A stretch of DNA of 64,000 bases from Pisolithus tinctorius. Its lineage: Eukaryota > Basidiomycota > Agaricomycetes > Boletales > Pisolithaceae. A model generated the notes under the pieces. That model was not told where the DNA came from. It saw nothing but the letters and a program-made list of their open reading frames with translations, and made no database searches. The stretch lies in NCBI GenBank assembly GCA_024663395.1, contig JANFAH010000002.1, forward strand, positions 2,108,001 to 2,172,000, written 5' to 3'. Both the position numbers and the translations under genes were made by a program. This document shows, piece by piece, positions 44,061-56,806 of this stretch. Each line of letters opens with the position of its first letter. Position 1 is the stretch's first letter.

Positions 44061-44918
44061 TCAAACTCGTTTATGGCTGAGGAAACCAGTTTTTGGGGTT
44101 AGGCAGGGCCTGGAAAATGAGCAGATATGGGACATACACAGCATTGGGGTGGAGAATCCCGATACCAATTGGTTGGCATATTGTCCAAGGTTTGAGGATA
44201 ATGGAAGGATGGTCACAGAGCATTGGTTGTCTGGGTCACCATTTTTTAAGAACCAGGTGCTGCTGATGTGTCCAAGAATCCAAATATTGATAGGCTCATT
44301 CGTTTTGGGATTGCAAAGCAGTTTTCTGCAGTCGTCAAATGCAGTTGTTGTTCCCCAAGTCGCGTTTGGTAACAGGTGACCAAGTGCAAAAGTGTTTGCA
44401 TCCATGTTGGAATAAGTGGATAGCATTTCAAGGCATCTTGGAGTGCAGGGGAGGTAAGTGTTGGATTGTAAGGGATTTGAATTGATACCTACCTTACGAG
44501 TGGCTCTGGGCAAGTTGACGTGCGCTCAGGATCGATAAGACACGATACTGGTGTGGGTACCACAGCAGTCACGGTGGTTCCTGCACTAGTTGGGTTAGGA
44601 TGATTACTGCCAGAGGGACTTGTTTGTTGAGAGGAGGGCGGGGCATCCTTTGGTAGTATGTCATGAGGAGGCATTTGGAGGGGAGGCCCAGGATCAGGCA
44701 AGGAATCCCTCACAGGGACCGAGGCATGGGAGCTTGGGAGGGTGTTGGTCGATGGAGTGGATGAGGTGCCAACATCACTGCCGCAGGGTTGGTGCTCAGG
44801 AACGGCCTTGTGCTGTTTGGTGGTGACCGACATCACTGTAGGTTGGTTTGACATGGCAGACCACATCTGTTTTGCAGGCGATGTGTCTTTTGTTTGAGAC
44901 ACTTCTCGCTTGGGGGCC
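44061..44918 (-). CDS. Unrecognised two-exon protein
   Basis: The first exon starts MAPKREVSQTKDTSPAKQ (44918). It is Ser/Pro/Thr-rich and probably disordered, and ends at a GTAGGT donor near 44495. After an intron of roughly 50 nt ending CTCCAAG, the second exon reads CLEMLSTYSNMDANTFALGHLLPNATWG..DDCRKLLCNP..INIWILGHISS and ends at 44061. No known domain. It lies 3' of the Helitron coding region on the same strand, so it could be a gene captured by that element, but I could not fix the element ends. Confidence 0.35.
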
Positions 44919-45539
44919 ATCAGGGACAATGAAACGAGCATGGCATGGTGTGATGTTTAGTTGTCAACTCAGCAGCGATGTGGGGAGCGGTAACTGCAAT
45001 CGCCATCATTTGGGGTTGGGGGGGCGGCTTGGGCAATTTAGAGGACTCGGTGGAAATGCTCCTTTTTTCATTTTTAAATTCATTATGTGGATGGAGCCGT
45101 CGAATGTTCGATGGCATCACTGCAAGCACTAAACCAGTACATGTACATTACAAGGTCACATGGCCATAAAAGGAAGTCTATGAATCTATGAAATTGCAAG
45201 TGTTTGTAGCTCGATGGTCAGGGAAACACAGTGGGATTCAAATGCAGGGGGCAAGACAGTTAGTTGGAGATGTATTCCGCTTTTTCTCACTCAGCGAATG
45301 AACCCGGAACCTGTGAGGATGAAGGGCGGCCCGGTTCACATGGGACCAGACTGAACTGCAGGGTGCCACAATGATTGTCAGTGGTTGCATTGGCACACAT
45401 GCGCTTAATCTCTGTATACGAGGAAGGAGGCTGAGCCATACCTGAGGCCTTCAGGCATGGATGTGAATCCGAGGCAGGAAGACGTGAAAAAGGGAGCGAA
45501 CCTGTACAGAACGTGCTGATTGCAGGCATAAGATCTGCT

Positions 45540-46405
45540 TGCAAGTCAAGAAGACATGCAAGTGGGTCCTGGAGGTATGCATGCGAACGACAACAAGATC
45601 AAATTCTGCATCGATTTCCATGAAATCCCCCTGGGACAGTAATACTTTGTGAATGGGGGATATGGTCCCATCCCTGTTGCATTCAAGAATTTCGACAGGG
45701 CCATTCCACACCCAAGGGTAGTCCAGGAGCTTAGGGAGGTGTGTGTTTTGGGGGGCACTGTTGACAGGTGGAGTTAGTTGATCATCGGGAGGATGGAGAT
45801 CCTAACGCGACATTTGTGTTAGTAACCAACAGAACAGGTGAGCAGTTGCAAAACCTTTGTGAAAACCTTTCTCTGCATGTGAACGCGACCTTGGAACTGT
45901 TTTGCAGGAAGTGGGATCTTTAGGACACGGCTGGCAAATGTTGCTGCAAGATTTAGGTGCTCGAGTTGATTTTGCCAGGCGGTTGTGTTCCCGGTGCCGC
46001 TGATAGACAGGCTCTGAACAGCATACGCTGCTTTTGCACAGTCTCTGCAAAGCCAGGCTTAGATATACATCAAAGAAGGAGCACTGGTGACCAACCCGGT
46101 CCAGTTACCAAACTCGCCAACACAGAACTTGTCGAGGAAACTGTAGATACAAACAGAGACAGGGTACAACACCCCACAGGGCTCAGGAACAGGCAACATT
46201 TTGTAAACGATTAGATGCGAGCGCCTCTGGTCCGTACAGGTTGGATGCTGTGCTACAGTGGCCCATTCGACTAATTGAGCGAGGGAAGTGGGGAAGCATT
46301 CCCATTGTTGGAGTTCACGAATGTTAGTGCGACTTTTGATCAAGGCTTGCAAGTCCTCTGCCCATAAGTCAGTGCCAAGGGGATGATTAGGTGAGGGTAG
46401 AAACG
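45540..46405 (-). pseudogene. Unrecognised multi-exon fragments
   Basis: The first segment starts MSFLPSPNHPLGTDLWAEDL (about 46405) and runs to GNWTGLVTSAP. A later one reads LLDYPWVWNGPVEILECNRDGTISPIHKVLLSQGDFMEIDAEFDLVVVRMH (45730-45570). Both look coding and have a familiar mushroom hypothetical-protein flavour, but I cannot name a family. The middle segment (46050-45830) is less convincing. Possibly Helitron cargo. Confidence 0.35.
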
Positions 46406-46439
46406 ACATGGGAAAAGGAAAGAGCAATACGGGAAGCAC

Positions 46440-49400
46440 ACACCAACAAAATCAATTTAAATGCCAGACCAGAAATAGGGGAAATATGAGATGTGGGGAT
46501 GTGTGAAAACTACAATGAAGTAGGTTGCGACGTCACTGTGGCATCGGGATGGCATTCAGTGTAGTGTGCAGTTGTTGATGCGTCAAGGTCCGTCAGACGC
46601 TCCAACTCGGCGTGAAGGTCGTGCTGCAGCCAGCCCAGGGCACAACGTGGTGAGAAAGGATGAAGGATGGCAAGGTTTGCGAGGGATCAAGCGCGAGATA
46701 ACATGACATAGGCATGTTGTACATCCCTGGCACTTGCCAGATTGACAATCACTTTATCGAGTGTGGTGCCTTGCACTTTGTAGTCCATGAATGCCCACCC
46801 AGGCACTACAGGTACCTGACGGCACATGATTCGGAACCGACCAGCATGTTCTGAGAAATAAGAGAATGTATACGGTTGAGGGAATACAGCAACAATGTGT
46901 GCGTCTTTGCCCGGCAATTCTAAAGTAGAGGCTGGGACAGCAACATATATGCAACGCACAATGTGCTTACCATTGACAACAGAACACACGATGTCGCAGA
47001 CTGTGCCATGGGCCCCATTGACTACCCTCCCTGTGACGGAGAGGTTTTCTGTGATCAGGACTGGCATTCCTGGAAAAAGGGGGAGATGGCCAAGGTAATC
47101 CTTCGATTCCTTCGGGTGTACTAATGCCAAACGTTCATCTTCTTCTCCTGTGAGGTGTTCTCTGTTGCAGAAGTGTTCAGCAAAGTAATATTCAAATGGC
47201 TGGCCTGATTCACGAGCGAATGATTTTGCCTTTTCTTCATTCCAGCAATCGCGCAAACGATGCTCGCTGAAGATGATCAGAGCCTCGGAGAAGTTCAGGA
47301 ACTCATCAACACAGTTCTTATGTAATTGCTTAAGCAGCCTCTGTTGTAAATGGTCCCAGTCGGAAGAGGGCGAGTTGGGGGTCATCGTTCCCACACCCAA
47401 TCTAATCCAACCAAGCATCTCGATGAAAGAAGGGTCAGCTTTGGCACATTCATTTTGGATGAGTTGAACCACATGGGTTAATGATCTCCACAGGAAGGCA
47501 CCAAACAATCGACGCTGACTCCTGACAGTTTCAAACATACACTTCGATAAATTGTTCATGACAGCATGCGAGTATAAAGCTGTACCAGTCACAGGGCGAA
47601 GTTGTGCCATATTGCCAGCAAAGATTACGTTGATGCCTCTGAATGGTTTGTCCCTTTTGTCTGGTTCGCCAGCTTTTGCGAGACTTATGCAATTCGCGAT
47701 GTCCAAAAGCAGCTCAGCAGAAACCATCAAAACTTCATCCAAAACCAAATACAATATGTCCTGCCATATCTCCTGCAATTCATCCATATTGACATTGCGC
47801 TCGTTACTATTGCGTTGATCCCGTCTTTTGTCCTTCCCCAGAGAATGAGTGTTCATCAGGGTAAGCGCATGTATTGTGAAACCATCGATAAGACAGGCAG
47901 CACTACCAGTTGGAGCACTCAGGATAATTTCTCTGGAATGGCCCCGTTGCGCAAATGCATCTACAATCACTCAGATGAGATGGCTCTTCCTGGAACCGCT
48001 GATACCTGTGATGAACATCAACATCTGTTCCGGGTCGTCCTGCAACATGTGTTCGATGATAATTGTAAAGGCACGTTTCTGTTCTTCATTGCCATCTAAA
48101 GACCATTTTGAAATCATCTCCATCAGAAAGCTCTCTTCCTCAAACTTGTTTGCTGCAATCTCCATTGCAGATTGCTCATGTTGTACAGCACCAACCGAGA
48201 TGGTCCCGGCCCCCCCACACCTGAGGTTCGACGTCGTTTCTGAGACATCGATACCTCTTCACCACCAACATCATCGCCTGGTGATGCTGTCTCTGGATGT
48301 TTTCGTTTGCACTGGGAATTCATGTATGTATTATGGAGTGTAATTTGGTCTTGCAAGTCGATGCTCACTTCCATGACATGGCCCTCAATTGTGCAGGAAG
48401 GAGAACCCTGTGTGTCCCGTTGATGAAGAGAGTGAGACATTGCAATAATGTCTTGTTCATCCTGTGGAAGTGCAGCTTCTCCATAGTTGTTGGATTCCTC
48501 AGCAACCAACGGCTGTGACCCAAACGAACCTGCTTGATCCAAGTCGGAATCGAGGATGAGGGCCTCCCTCAAGAGTTCCACATTGGATTCACCCGCATTC
48601 TGCTCGCAGAAGCCCGAACCGGCTGTAGCATGGGGTCTCTTACTGGCATAATTCTCTTGCTTGACATCTCTGGCATCCAAGCACTCCAACTCGATAAGGA
48701 AGTTAGATATCATACGAGATGTAGCATCGCAAAACTGGAAAGCATCAAAGGCTTCCGTCCAACAAGAATGACCATCCATCAGGTCTGAGAGCTTATGCCA
48801 TGGCTTGAAGAGAAGTAACATCGCCTGACAGAACTCCTCCATGTGCAAATTGGATTTTCGTGGCAAAGGGATTGAGTCTCCCAGGAGCACGGGTACAACG
48901 AATGTGTTTCGCATGCAGAGTTCGTGAGTTGCAATTTGGGGATGTGCAGATTCCATAAATGGCACACAGAATCTACGAGAATATGCAGGTCGCTCTGTAG
49001 CGAGAAATGTAGTATCATCACCTGATGTCGTGTGTCTCTCCTGTGTTCCCTCTGCTTTGCTTGATGAACGCTTTACCTTTTGTGTCTGTTCCAGGAACTG
49101 CCATAAACACATACCGTCAAATGGTGCAATCGCAGGGCGCATTAAGTAGTCCAGTGGTTCCAGGACAACAGCTAACAAACCACCCAATGTATGTGCTGTG
49201 CATGTAGAGCCACACAGATTTTCCGGACAATCTGCAAGCGAACCGTCCCCACAGCCGCATTCACTATTGACATGTAGTTCATGTGCAATGGCCATATCCA
49301 CAAACTCATGAAACCGTACAGTACGAAATTCGTGACTTGTATAATAGTCTCCGCCTCCAATTAAATAACTCATCACTTGTTGGTGGGAGACCTCCCATCT

Positions 49401-52400
49401 GCCCATCATGGCATTAACAGCCTTCGTCAACAGGTTCTGCTCGTGCACCGAAGAAGACGCTTCCACATCATCGATGAAATGTTTGCAGTGACTGTCGATC
49501 ACAGCCCGAATGGCCTGAAGACCGACATGCACCTGAAGATCGTTCTTGGTGATGTAATCACTAATGTAGTAAGTCAATGCTTTCACAGCAGTGCCAGACC
49601 CTATAAATTTGATGTCCATGTTACACTGCAATAGGAACATCACAATGTCATCATAGTTGTTGACCCATGGATGGTGTCGCCGGAGAAGAATGGACTGCAT
49701 CTCAGGGTCAAGATAAGATGCCATGCGAACAGATCTGTCAATCCGCATTCGACAATTCTCATCCCAGGGCTCTTCACCCAGGCGAAGGTTTTTAAAACAC
49801 GTTGGCATGTGCTCATGCCAGTTACACTCAACAGCAAGCCATCCAACAAAGTCATAAAATGCCTCTTCAAAGGCACCTTCCCCTACCTCGTCAATTTGAG
49901 GCAGTAATTGTAAACACGGATCAGGTACTCCCTCCAGTCGTACAGGCCTCGAAGGACTCACATCAATAGCGCCAACACTCTCCACTGATGTCCCCAGCAG
50001 CTCACAGCGAATAACGTCCTCAAGCCACTGAAAAAGTAAGGATTCAAAATTGTCGTCCTCCATCATCATTGACCACAAGTGTTCCGGATTAGGATGACCC
50101 TCGATCCACAACAACATATGGCAATGGAGCATCCCTCTCCCCTAGGCCTCCACAGTACTGTAGTATCCTGAACATTTACCAAATAACCTGCAACCATTGT
50201 TGTATTTGACAACAATGTCTATAAATCCTCTAATAAGAACGTCAAAAGCCTTAGCAGCCGCAGCAGGATGGGATGTGACGAAAGCCGCATGCTCGTATGC
50301 ACCCAGTTGGTGCCACCGAGTCGCATCCAAACCCCCGAAGTGAGCAATGAGAATGTTGGTCAAATCATGGGGATTCAACGTCAGGAAAAAGGCAGGGGTG
50401 CCCAGCTGATGAGTCAGTGAGCAGATCTCATTGCAACAGCAAAGCTTGTATCCATCGCTACCAGGCATCAAGTGACAGATCACATTCAACTCCCAAAACA
50501 ATCATAGCACCCCCTTCTCCCCTGCAGAATCTATCTTCGCCTTAGGATTGCGTTCCAGTTTTTCAGCCAAGGACATTATGCTTGACTCCGCCTCCCTTAC
50601 ATCATTCACGAGACTATGCTGACATGCGGAGGAGATGCAAAATGCCGTATTTTCACTCACTGCGCGCTTCTGCAGAATATTCCAACATATAAAAGGAAAG
50701 CAGGTGTTGCGCGCAAAAGGAGAGTCCACTTGCCATAGCAAATTGCGAAGTTGACATTGGAAGGAAATCTGTTGCTCAGGGCGCCGAGCTGGATGATTAA
50801 ACCCACCAATACCCCAGGGGTCCAGGTGTGGGAATACTGTAGTCAGAAAACCTGGCGAGTTGTCATTCATCAATTCGAAACCAGCACGACTAACCAGGAA
50901 TTTTTTCTGATCCATAGCATGTGCCAGTGCACTGGCCTTCATGGCATGCCAGGATCGCTCTGAACAGTCACCCTCGATGTATGCAACCGTTTCAGTCACG
51001 AGATTGGCAGTCAATGTAGACCAGTCAAAACGCCCACTTTCCTCACCAGGATCATTATCATTACGAAGGTGGGTGATTTCAATCCCCTGCAAGACACCTG
51101 TGTCCTCCCCACCCACGACCAGTGCTGCCAAATTCTCTGCACTGAATGTGATCCCACTTTCCGCATACCACTCATTGTTAGAAATCAACCACTCAATCAC
51201 AGATTTCACTCTAGACCTGCTAACAAGAACCAGGGGGAATTTCTGCAAAGCCTCCACACTTGGATGAAAGGCCGCCCCTGCAAATACCATGCACACTGCC
51301 CCATGCATATCACTCGGCGACAGAGGAAGCACATTTGACAACAACGTCAGATCCTGAGGTAAAAGTGCAACATTCCCTCTATTGAAATGCTGACTTGCCT
51401 CTTCAGGAATTTGCCTGCCCCGAAGCCCCCTACTCTGATAGTGATGTGTAATCACTGTTGCCCGACATGCCGCAACAAGCATCAGTTCCAATGTAGTGGA
51501 TGCCTGTATATTTTCGCGAACGTTGTGCGGCAACTCAAAGTCTGCATAGTATTGAAAATTGGCTATCACATCCTTAGGTTGATGGGGCGTCTTCGCCGTC
51601 AATACCTTTCGACAGGAAACACACATCTGCAACATTCCGACATCATCCAAGCACTGCATACCCCAAGGGCAAAGAATTGCCCCTTGATATTTCTCTAGAT
51701 TGTACGTCCGTGGTTGACACTGAAGTGGCAACCAATCATTTCTCAGCATGCAGAGCATTTCCGAGGTCGGAACAATATCAGTGAGATCGCTACATCGAAC
51801 CAGCTGCGTGCAAACAGCACAGACACCTTCATCGAGTTTCTCCAGTGTCATCTTGTTCTGCCAATCATGGATGATGTCAAATTTATCCCCCAACAATCGT
51901 ATTGGTGGATAACTCTGTGCCAGTTCACTCTCCCCCATTGTCGGTTTCGGCCAGCCTGCTTGCACAATGCTTCTGTGCACACTTCTAACATTCGTGATGT
52001 TCCTCTCCAGCGCGACCGGTGGTTGTAATACAGGCAGTAGATTTCTCCCCTGCCGTGCTGTTCTTAGCTGTCGAAATACATATAATAAAGAGGGACATGC
52101 AACTGAACACTCATGAAGCCGAAGGGTGTCAATGCACATTGCACAGTGCAGACTACCATTCAGTACCATGTTGTGATGCCCAGCAATGGCCCTGAGGTCC
52201 TTTAAATTCAAAAACGGGTACTGTTCCACAAGCTCCCACATCGAGTCACAGCAACATACCAACAGCAGCCCAGTGGGGTACAACAACCCAACATTGAAGT
52301 CCTCATGCACAGCAACATGCTCAAACGCATACTCTCGGCGTAGAAACTCATAGCCAATTGATCCATCATCACTGGCTCCCAATGCATCGACATACAAGCG

Positions 52401-52800
52401 GCAAATGCCACCGTCCATGATTTTCAAGCACAAACCCAACTATGTGCTTCCAGGTAGTCTGCAGGACAATGCATAACGTAAGATGTGCAAACCCCAAGAA
52501 AGTACCCAAGCCCAACCCCAAAGGTAACCAACGCACGTGACTGGCACTCCTGGTCTGGTATGATCGGTGGTCACAAAGAGTTTACAGACCTGGGCCTGAC
52601 GGTGTCCAGGAATTCTTTGGATTAGTATATATGCATGTTGCATTACTCATGGTGTTCATCTGCAGTGCAAGACTTCAGGAGAGGCCGAGTACATTTGAGA
52701 CTGCCCTGCGATGGTGTGCAGTCATCGAAAGGCCACATTGAGAGCTAGGCATTTGATTCACCAGATTTATATTTGCATGTACTCCTACGTATGATGAGAC
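46440..52800 (-). mobile_element. Helitron (ends not resolved)
   Basis: Rolling-circle element inferred from the Rep-helicase coding region on the minus strand. Helitrons start TC, end CTRR after a small hairpin, and insert between A and T without duplication. I could not place these ends by eye, so the limits given only enclose the coding part. The unrecognised genes at 43.7-46.4 kb may lie inside it. Confidence 0.6.
46555..52439 (-). pseudogene. Helitron Rep-helicase, broken by stops and one frameshift
   Basis: N-terminal part (52439-50502): about 645 residues with a cysteine-rich DUF6570-like region (GVCAVCTQLV..MCVSCRKVL). Then the Helitron-like N/Rep domain: GTPAFFLTLNPHDL (50400), GRGMLHCHMLLWIEG with the H-x-H metal-binding pair (50140-50100), and TYYISDYITK carrying the catalytic tyrosine (about 49560). 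A Pif1-type helicase follows: ITGISGSRKSHLI (Walker A, 48010), YLVLDEVLMVS (Walker B), GNMAQLRPV, and DYKVQGTTLDKVIV..AYVMLSRA. Damage: TGA 50502-50504, TAG 50142-50144 (family has Gln), a frame change near 48180, TGA 47971-47973 and TGA 46687-46689. The Walker A also has Arg where the family has Gly before Lys. Confidence 0.9.
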
Positions 52801-53101
52801 CAAGGGGAAAAAACAGGCAAGTGGAAGGCTATGTTTGCACAAGGAAAACGCGCATTCCAGTATCGATCCAAGCGCGAGAACAAGGCACACGAAGCAACGT
52901 GTGAAACGGAGTGACCAAGTGGGTGTTGATACCAGATCGGTGTGCGCACCCAGCCTGTACATGTGTGAAAATACAATTAAAGCATGGATATGCACAATAT
53001 GGGAACAGGACACAACACATAAAAACGAAATAACATACATAGTCAGAAGTAGAAAGGATGTGCACGTAGGGCGTATGGCTAGTCATGCAATTGGCCGGAA
53101 T
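52440..53101. other. No recognisable gene
   Basis: 5' flank of the Helitron coding region. Open stretches on both strands carry no domain. It may hold the Helitron promoter and 5' TC end. Confidence 0.35.
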
Positions 53102-54380
53102 CTAAGTTGGAGGATAAGGAAAAGCTGCTATACTGACGGCATCCTCGATGGTTTCGCTCGCTAGGTACGAACCCTGGGAATAAACAGACGATTGCATAGA
53201 AATGATGCGAAGGCGCCCCTCCATGTCTGCAGGAGATGTTTCGAGTGTCGCAATGAGAGATTGTAGGGCTTGACCATTGCTGGTAGGAGGGTGATTAGTG
53301 GTAGATTCTGTAGGGAGTGCAGTGATTGAGTATAAGTCAGCGAAAGGATTTGCCATAGTGTTCGGAAGCAGCGTCCATTTGGTTGGCATGTCCTGTGCAT
53401 TGGAGAAGGGATTGCTTGCCGCCCTCTTCAGCAGAACAGCCGCAGTGTCCACAGAAGGATTCTGTTTACCATCTGCATGTTCCAGACAATCTGTATGCTA
53501 GGGCTTCTGTGCTTTGCCAGTGGTGCAGATCTGACCCTGTCACTGCAGGGCTCACCTTTTCCTTGCACATCGTAGTGGGCAACATATTTCCTGATAGTAG
53601 TGACCCCCTCGACAAGAAAGAGTCTCCCAGACAGTTTCCCCATCCCATGAGAAAGACTATATGGCCTATGAATGTCCGTGCTGGAGGCAGTTTCATGATC
53701 TCGGCATCTGCTTCTGCGATATCAGCCTGCGAAACCATCTCAGCAGCCAAGTCAGGATGGTATTTCTCAAAGGGTGCAATGTGTCGAAAGATTCATGAAT
53801 GTGAGGGCCCTCGGATGATTTTCTCCCCAGAGGTGGTACTCGGGGAATCACTGCCAGCTTCTCAGTAGCAGTTGAAAGGGGACATTGTCTCATGGATAAT
53901 TTTCCTTCCCAACAATCTTCATTGACATCTGGCAAGTGACCCCAAGGCTCAAGATGGGAGTGACGGCGCGAAACATCATTTGCGGGGTTACGATCGCACC
54001 TGGGTGGAGAACGCTTCTGGTTTATTTTTTGGCACTTAGAGCAATAGGAGGCGAGTAGGGCAGCAAAAATAAGTGCTGCGAATGCTGCGACGCATGCCCC
54101 AATGACCATGCTTAAGGGAATCTGATTGTCTGAAGTGGTGGCGGCGAAGGTGGCAGTTGTAGATGGGTTAGCAGATATGACAGTGGTTATGTTGGTTGGG
54201 AACTATCTGAAGACATGACGAGTGGTACACCTGCTTGCGTACTAGAAGCAACTGCAGCTGTGTTCTGGATGAGAGTGAACGCAGTTGGAGTCAGGTTACT
54301 GGCGACAATGGAGACAGAGATGGCAATGAGAGAAGGCGATCTGTGCAAGGACTGATGGGTGTATTGGAAAAACCCCAACT
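53102..54380 (-). pseudogene. Single-pass membrane protein, frame-shifted
   Basis: Minus strand. A Ser/Thr-rich extracellular stretch (STTATFAATTSDNQIPLS, near 54150) precedes a membrane segment (MVIGACVAAFAALIFAALLASY, 54109-54044) and a basic stop-transfer region (CSKCQKINQKRSPPRC). The cytoplasmic tail follows, with NPFSNAQDMPTKWTLLPNT (53410) and ALQSLIATLETSPADMEGRLRIISM (53270-53200), ending at 53102. This is the architecture of a large family of mushroom membrane proteins with unknown ligands. The tail changes frame between about 53690 and 53450, so the gene is broken or has unresolved introns. Confidence 0.5.
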
Positions 54381-54399
54381 CTACTCAAAAGAGTCGAAA

Positions 54400-54952
54400 A
54401 GAAGTCCAATGCTGGGTTGCTATCACATAACACTTCACTGCAATGATGGCCTCCTCAAGTGCACCACCATACTAGGTGCTTGCATCTCACAACACACTCC
54501 AGTCCAGCACATCCACATAACCCTCAAGCATACTTGCCCACATCAACATCCAATATCACCATGCTGATGATGCTCTGCTGTCATTACTTCTGAGCCACCC
54601 AGATGAGCATGTGTTCGTCCTCTACTACGACCCAGAGAACCCCATGGCTCCGACCATCAGGAGCATGTCAAGTCAGTTCTTTCTTTCAGGCATTAAGGTC
54701 TCACCAGCGCCACTATGGACGAGGACAAGAATCCTAATATGTATGTCCTGCAAGTGACGTCCATTGGTGCAGATAATAGCCAGTACGCCAGATAGGTTAT
54801 TACGGGGGATCTGATAGTGCACTGAGTCGAATGACCCGCTGCCATAGTGTCAGTTTAGAATCATCACAGGCATATCCACAGAACCCCCAGGCATTGGTGA
54901 CACGGTTCAAGCAAAGGTACACTGGTGCACACTCATTGCGATATGATCAAGC
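54400..54952. other. Ambiguous, one coding-like plus-strand stretch
   Basis: A plus-strand frame at about 54559-54750 reads LLSHPDEHVFVLYYDPENP.. and looks coding but leads nowhere obvious. No family recognised. Confidence 0.25.
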
Positions 54953-56128
54953 TTAGCCCCCACCTATCGCAGTGTCTTGGACCAATTTCATAGTGGCAGA
55001 TGGGAGGTGTGCTTGGTGCCATGCTCTCCTGAAGGAAAAATACATCAGCCTACGAGTGACGGATTCAGAAAAGAACACGTACACAAAGCATTCAAATGCT
55101 TCCTCTTTATCCTTCCTGATATTGAGAAGTTCAATAGTAAAGAGGACAAGACTAGTGGGATCCATATTATATTTCACCTCAAGATCGGGGTCATACAGCA
55201 TGGGGATTGGTGGAGATGGGAAAAGTTCCTGAGGTATGACACCCACGATGAGTGATGGCCAAATCACAGACTGGTCCTTTTCCAGATGCAAAGTTAACAG
55301 TCTTCCTGAAGATGAGTGCAACAACTCTAGTGAGGAGAATGATGAGAGGGCATGGGGTTGCATGCCAGGCGATACATGTCCAGATACAGCTGGGGCTGCC
55401 GCCAGCTGATGATATCCAGGCTGCTCTTCTGCAGACGATGTGGGCGAGGACAGCGCAGGGAAAGGTGTTATGGGCTCTTCGGCATCTGACGCCTGCATGC
55501 TCTCTAGTGATGCAGCGAAGCTACTTGATATCTCTGGGTCAGATATGAAGGCATAAGATGACTGCATCTGCAAAACTAGCTGGGCTATAATGGACCATAA
55601 TGGACACGTGTTGGCAACGTTGTGGCAATGGTGACTTAAGAGGCTACATGTAGTTCGGGCAAGACCATTAACAAAGTTAACAGTAGTTATCTTGCAAATA
55701 ATCAAGTAGTAATTGAATTTAGCAACGACTGCTAATTACATTTAACACGCCCCTAACATCTCTGCCCCTCGTGCATGTATGTCCTCTAAAAGCTTATTAT
55801 AAGATTCCAACTTGTTGTCTTGTAGAGTAGTCATGTGAGAATGCAATTTGCGATGCAGCGAGCCATTGGTTCTCGCACTGAAGTCTTGTGGTAAGAATAT
55901 GCCATTTGAATACTCATCGAGCACTTGGTATAAAATTGTTCTGGTGAAGACAATAATGGGGGTGAGGTTCTTTCTCTCAACATCGAGATACCACTGGTAT
56001 TGCTTGTCACCCCAGAGCAGGGTGACAACAGTTTGAACAAGTGCTGGGTGGCCAAAAGGCATGCAGCTTGTACCATACTCATTCTGAAATAAAACGGTCA
56101 GGGCGTGTTTGGATTGTAAGACAGACAA
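54953..56128 (-). pseudogene. Unknown protein, part resembling the DUF6532 family
   Basis: One minus-strand segment (56128-55742) reads FGHPALVQTVVTLLWGDKQYQWYLDVERKNLTPII and TRTILYQVLDEYSNGIFLPQDFS..HMTTLQD, reminiscent of the end of DUF6532 proteins common in mushrooms. The next (about 55560-54953) is Ser/Pro-rich. The plus strand over 54977-55255 is also open and coding-like, so the strand of that part is uncertain. A 3' splice-like AG is seen between segments but the model is not resolved. Confidence 0.3.
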
Positions 56129-56806
56129 GGCCTACCATTACAACTTTGTCCAACCACATGTATCTGGAAAAAAGAATGGGTATTCGCTCTTGTCACAACC
56201 TGACTTCTTGTCTGCGAGATCGTATATGGACGGTTAATCCATATAGCAGTGGCGCTAAGATGCATGCAACGTTCTTGAAGTTGTTGCGGATGTTTGTCAT
56301 GATATCTTGACGTTTTTTCGTTTCTTTCATGGCATTGTGCTCCAGCCAGTTTTTGAAACCGGCTGTAATAAATATCAGTGGTCAGAGAGATCATGTAGTA
56401 AGAAGGCATTTACCTCGATCATATGGTGTCACCGCATCATACAATGCCTGTTTGATCATGGTCACGAGCTCGTCGCTATCAGGAAGGAGATTTTGTGATA
56501 GTAGGATTCACTTCAAAGCGGTTCTTGCATTGGTGGTGATCGCACGGACCTCCTGTGCTCCCAAGGTGGCCACAGATCTGTGGTCAGTCGCTGATCCAGA
56601 TTCTGGTACATGTGGGGGGGGAAGTCATGAGCCGGATCCGTCCCGAGTGATGCTTCGAGTGGTTTGGCCCACCTGCTGCAAAGCGAACCAGAGATCAGAC
56701 CATAGCGTAATGGTAGCGATGAACGACTTACTCAAATCACATGTTGTTTAGGGATAGAAAAGGCTTCACTTGGTGTTGTTTCTCCAGGCTGAAGCCACCT
56801 TTGTGC

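Noticed and set aside
45200..45250. tRNA/SINE-like motif (TAGCTCGATGG, GGATTCAAATG)
   Set aside because: The two boxes are only 27 nt apart, too close for a tRNA-type promoter, and no stems pair.
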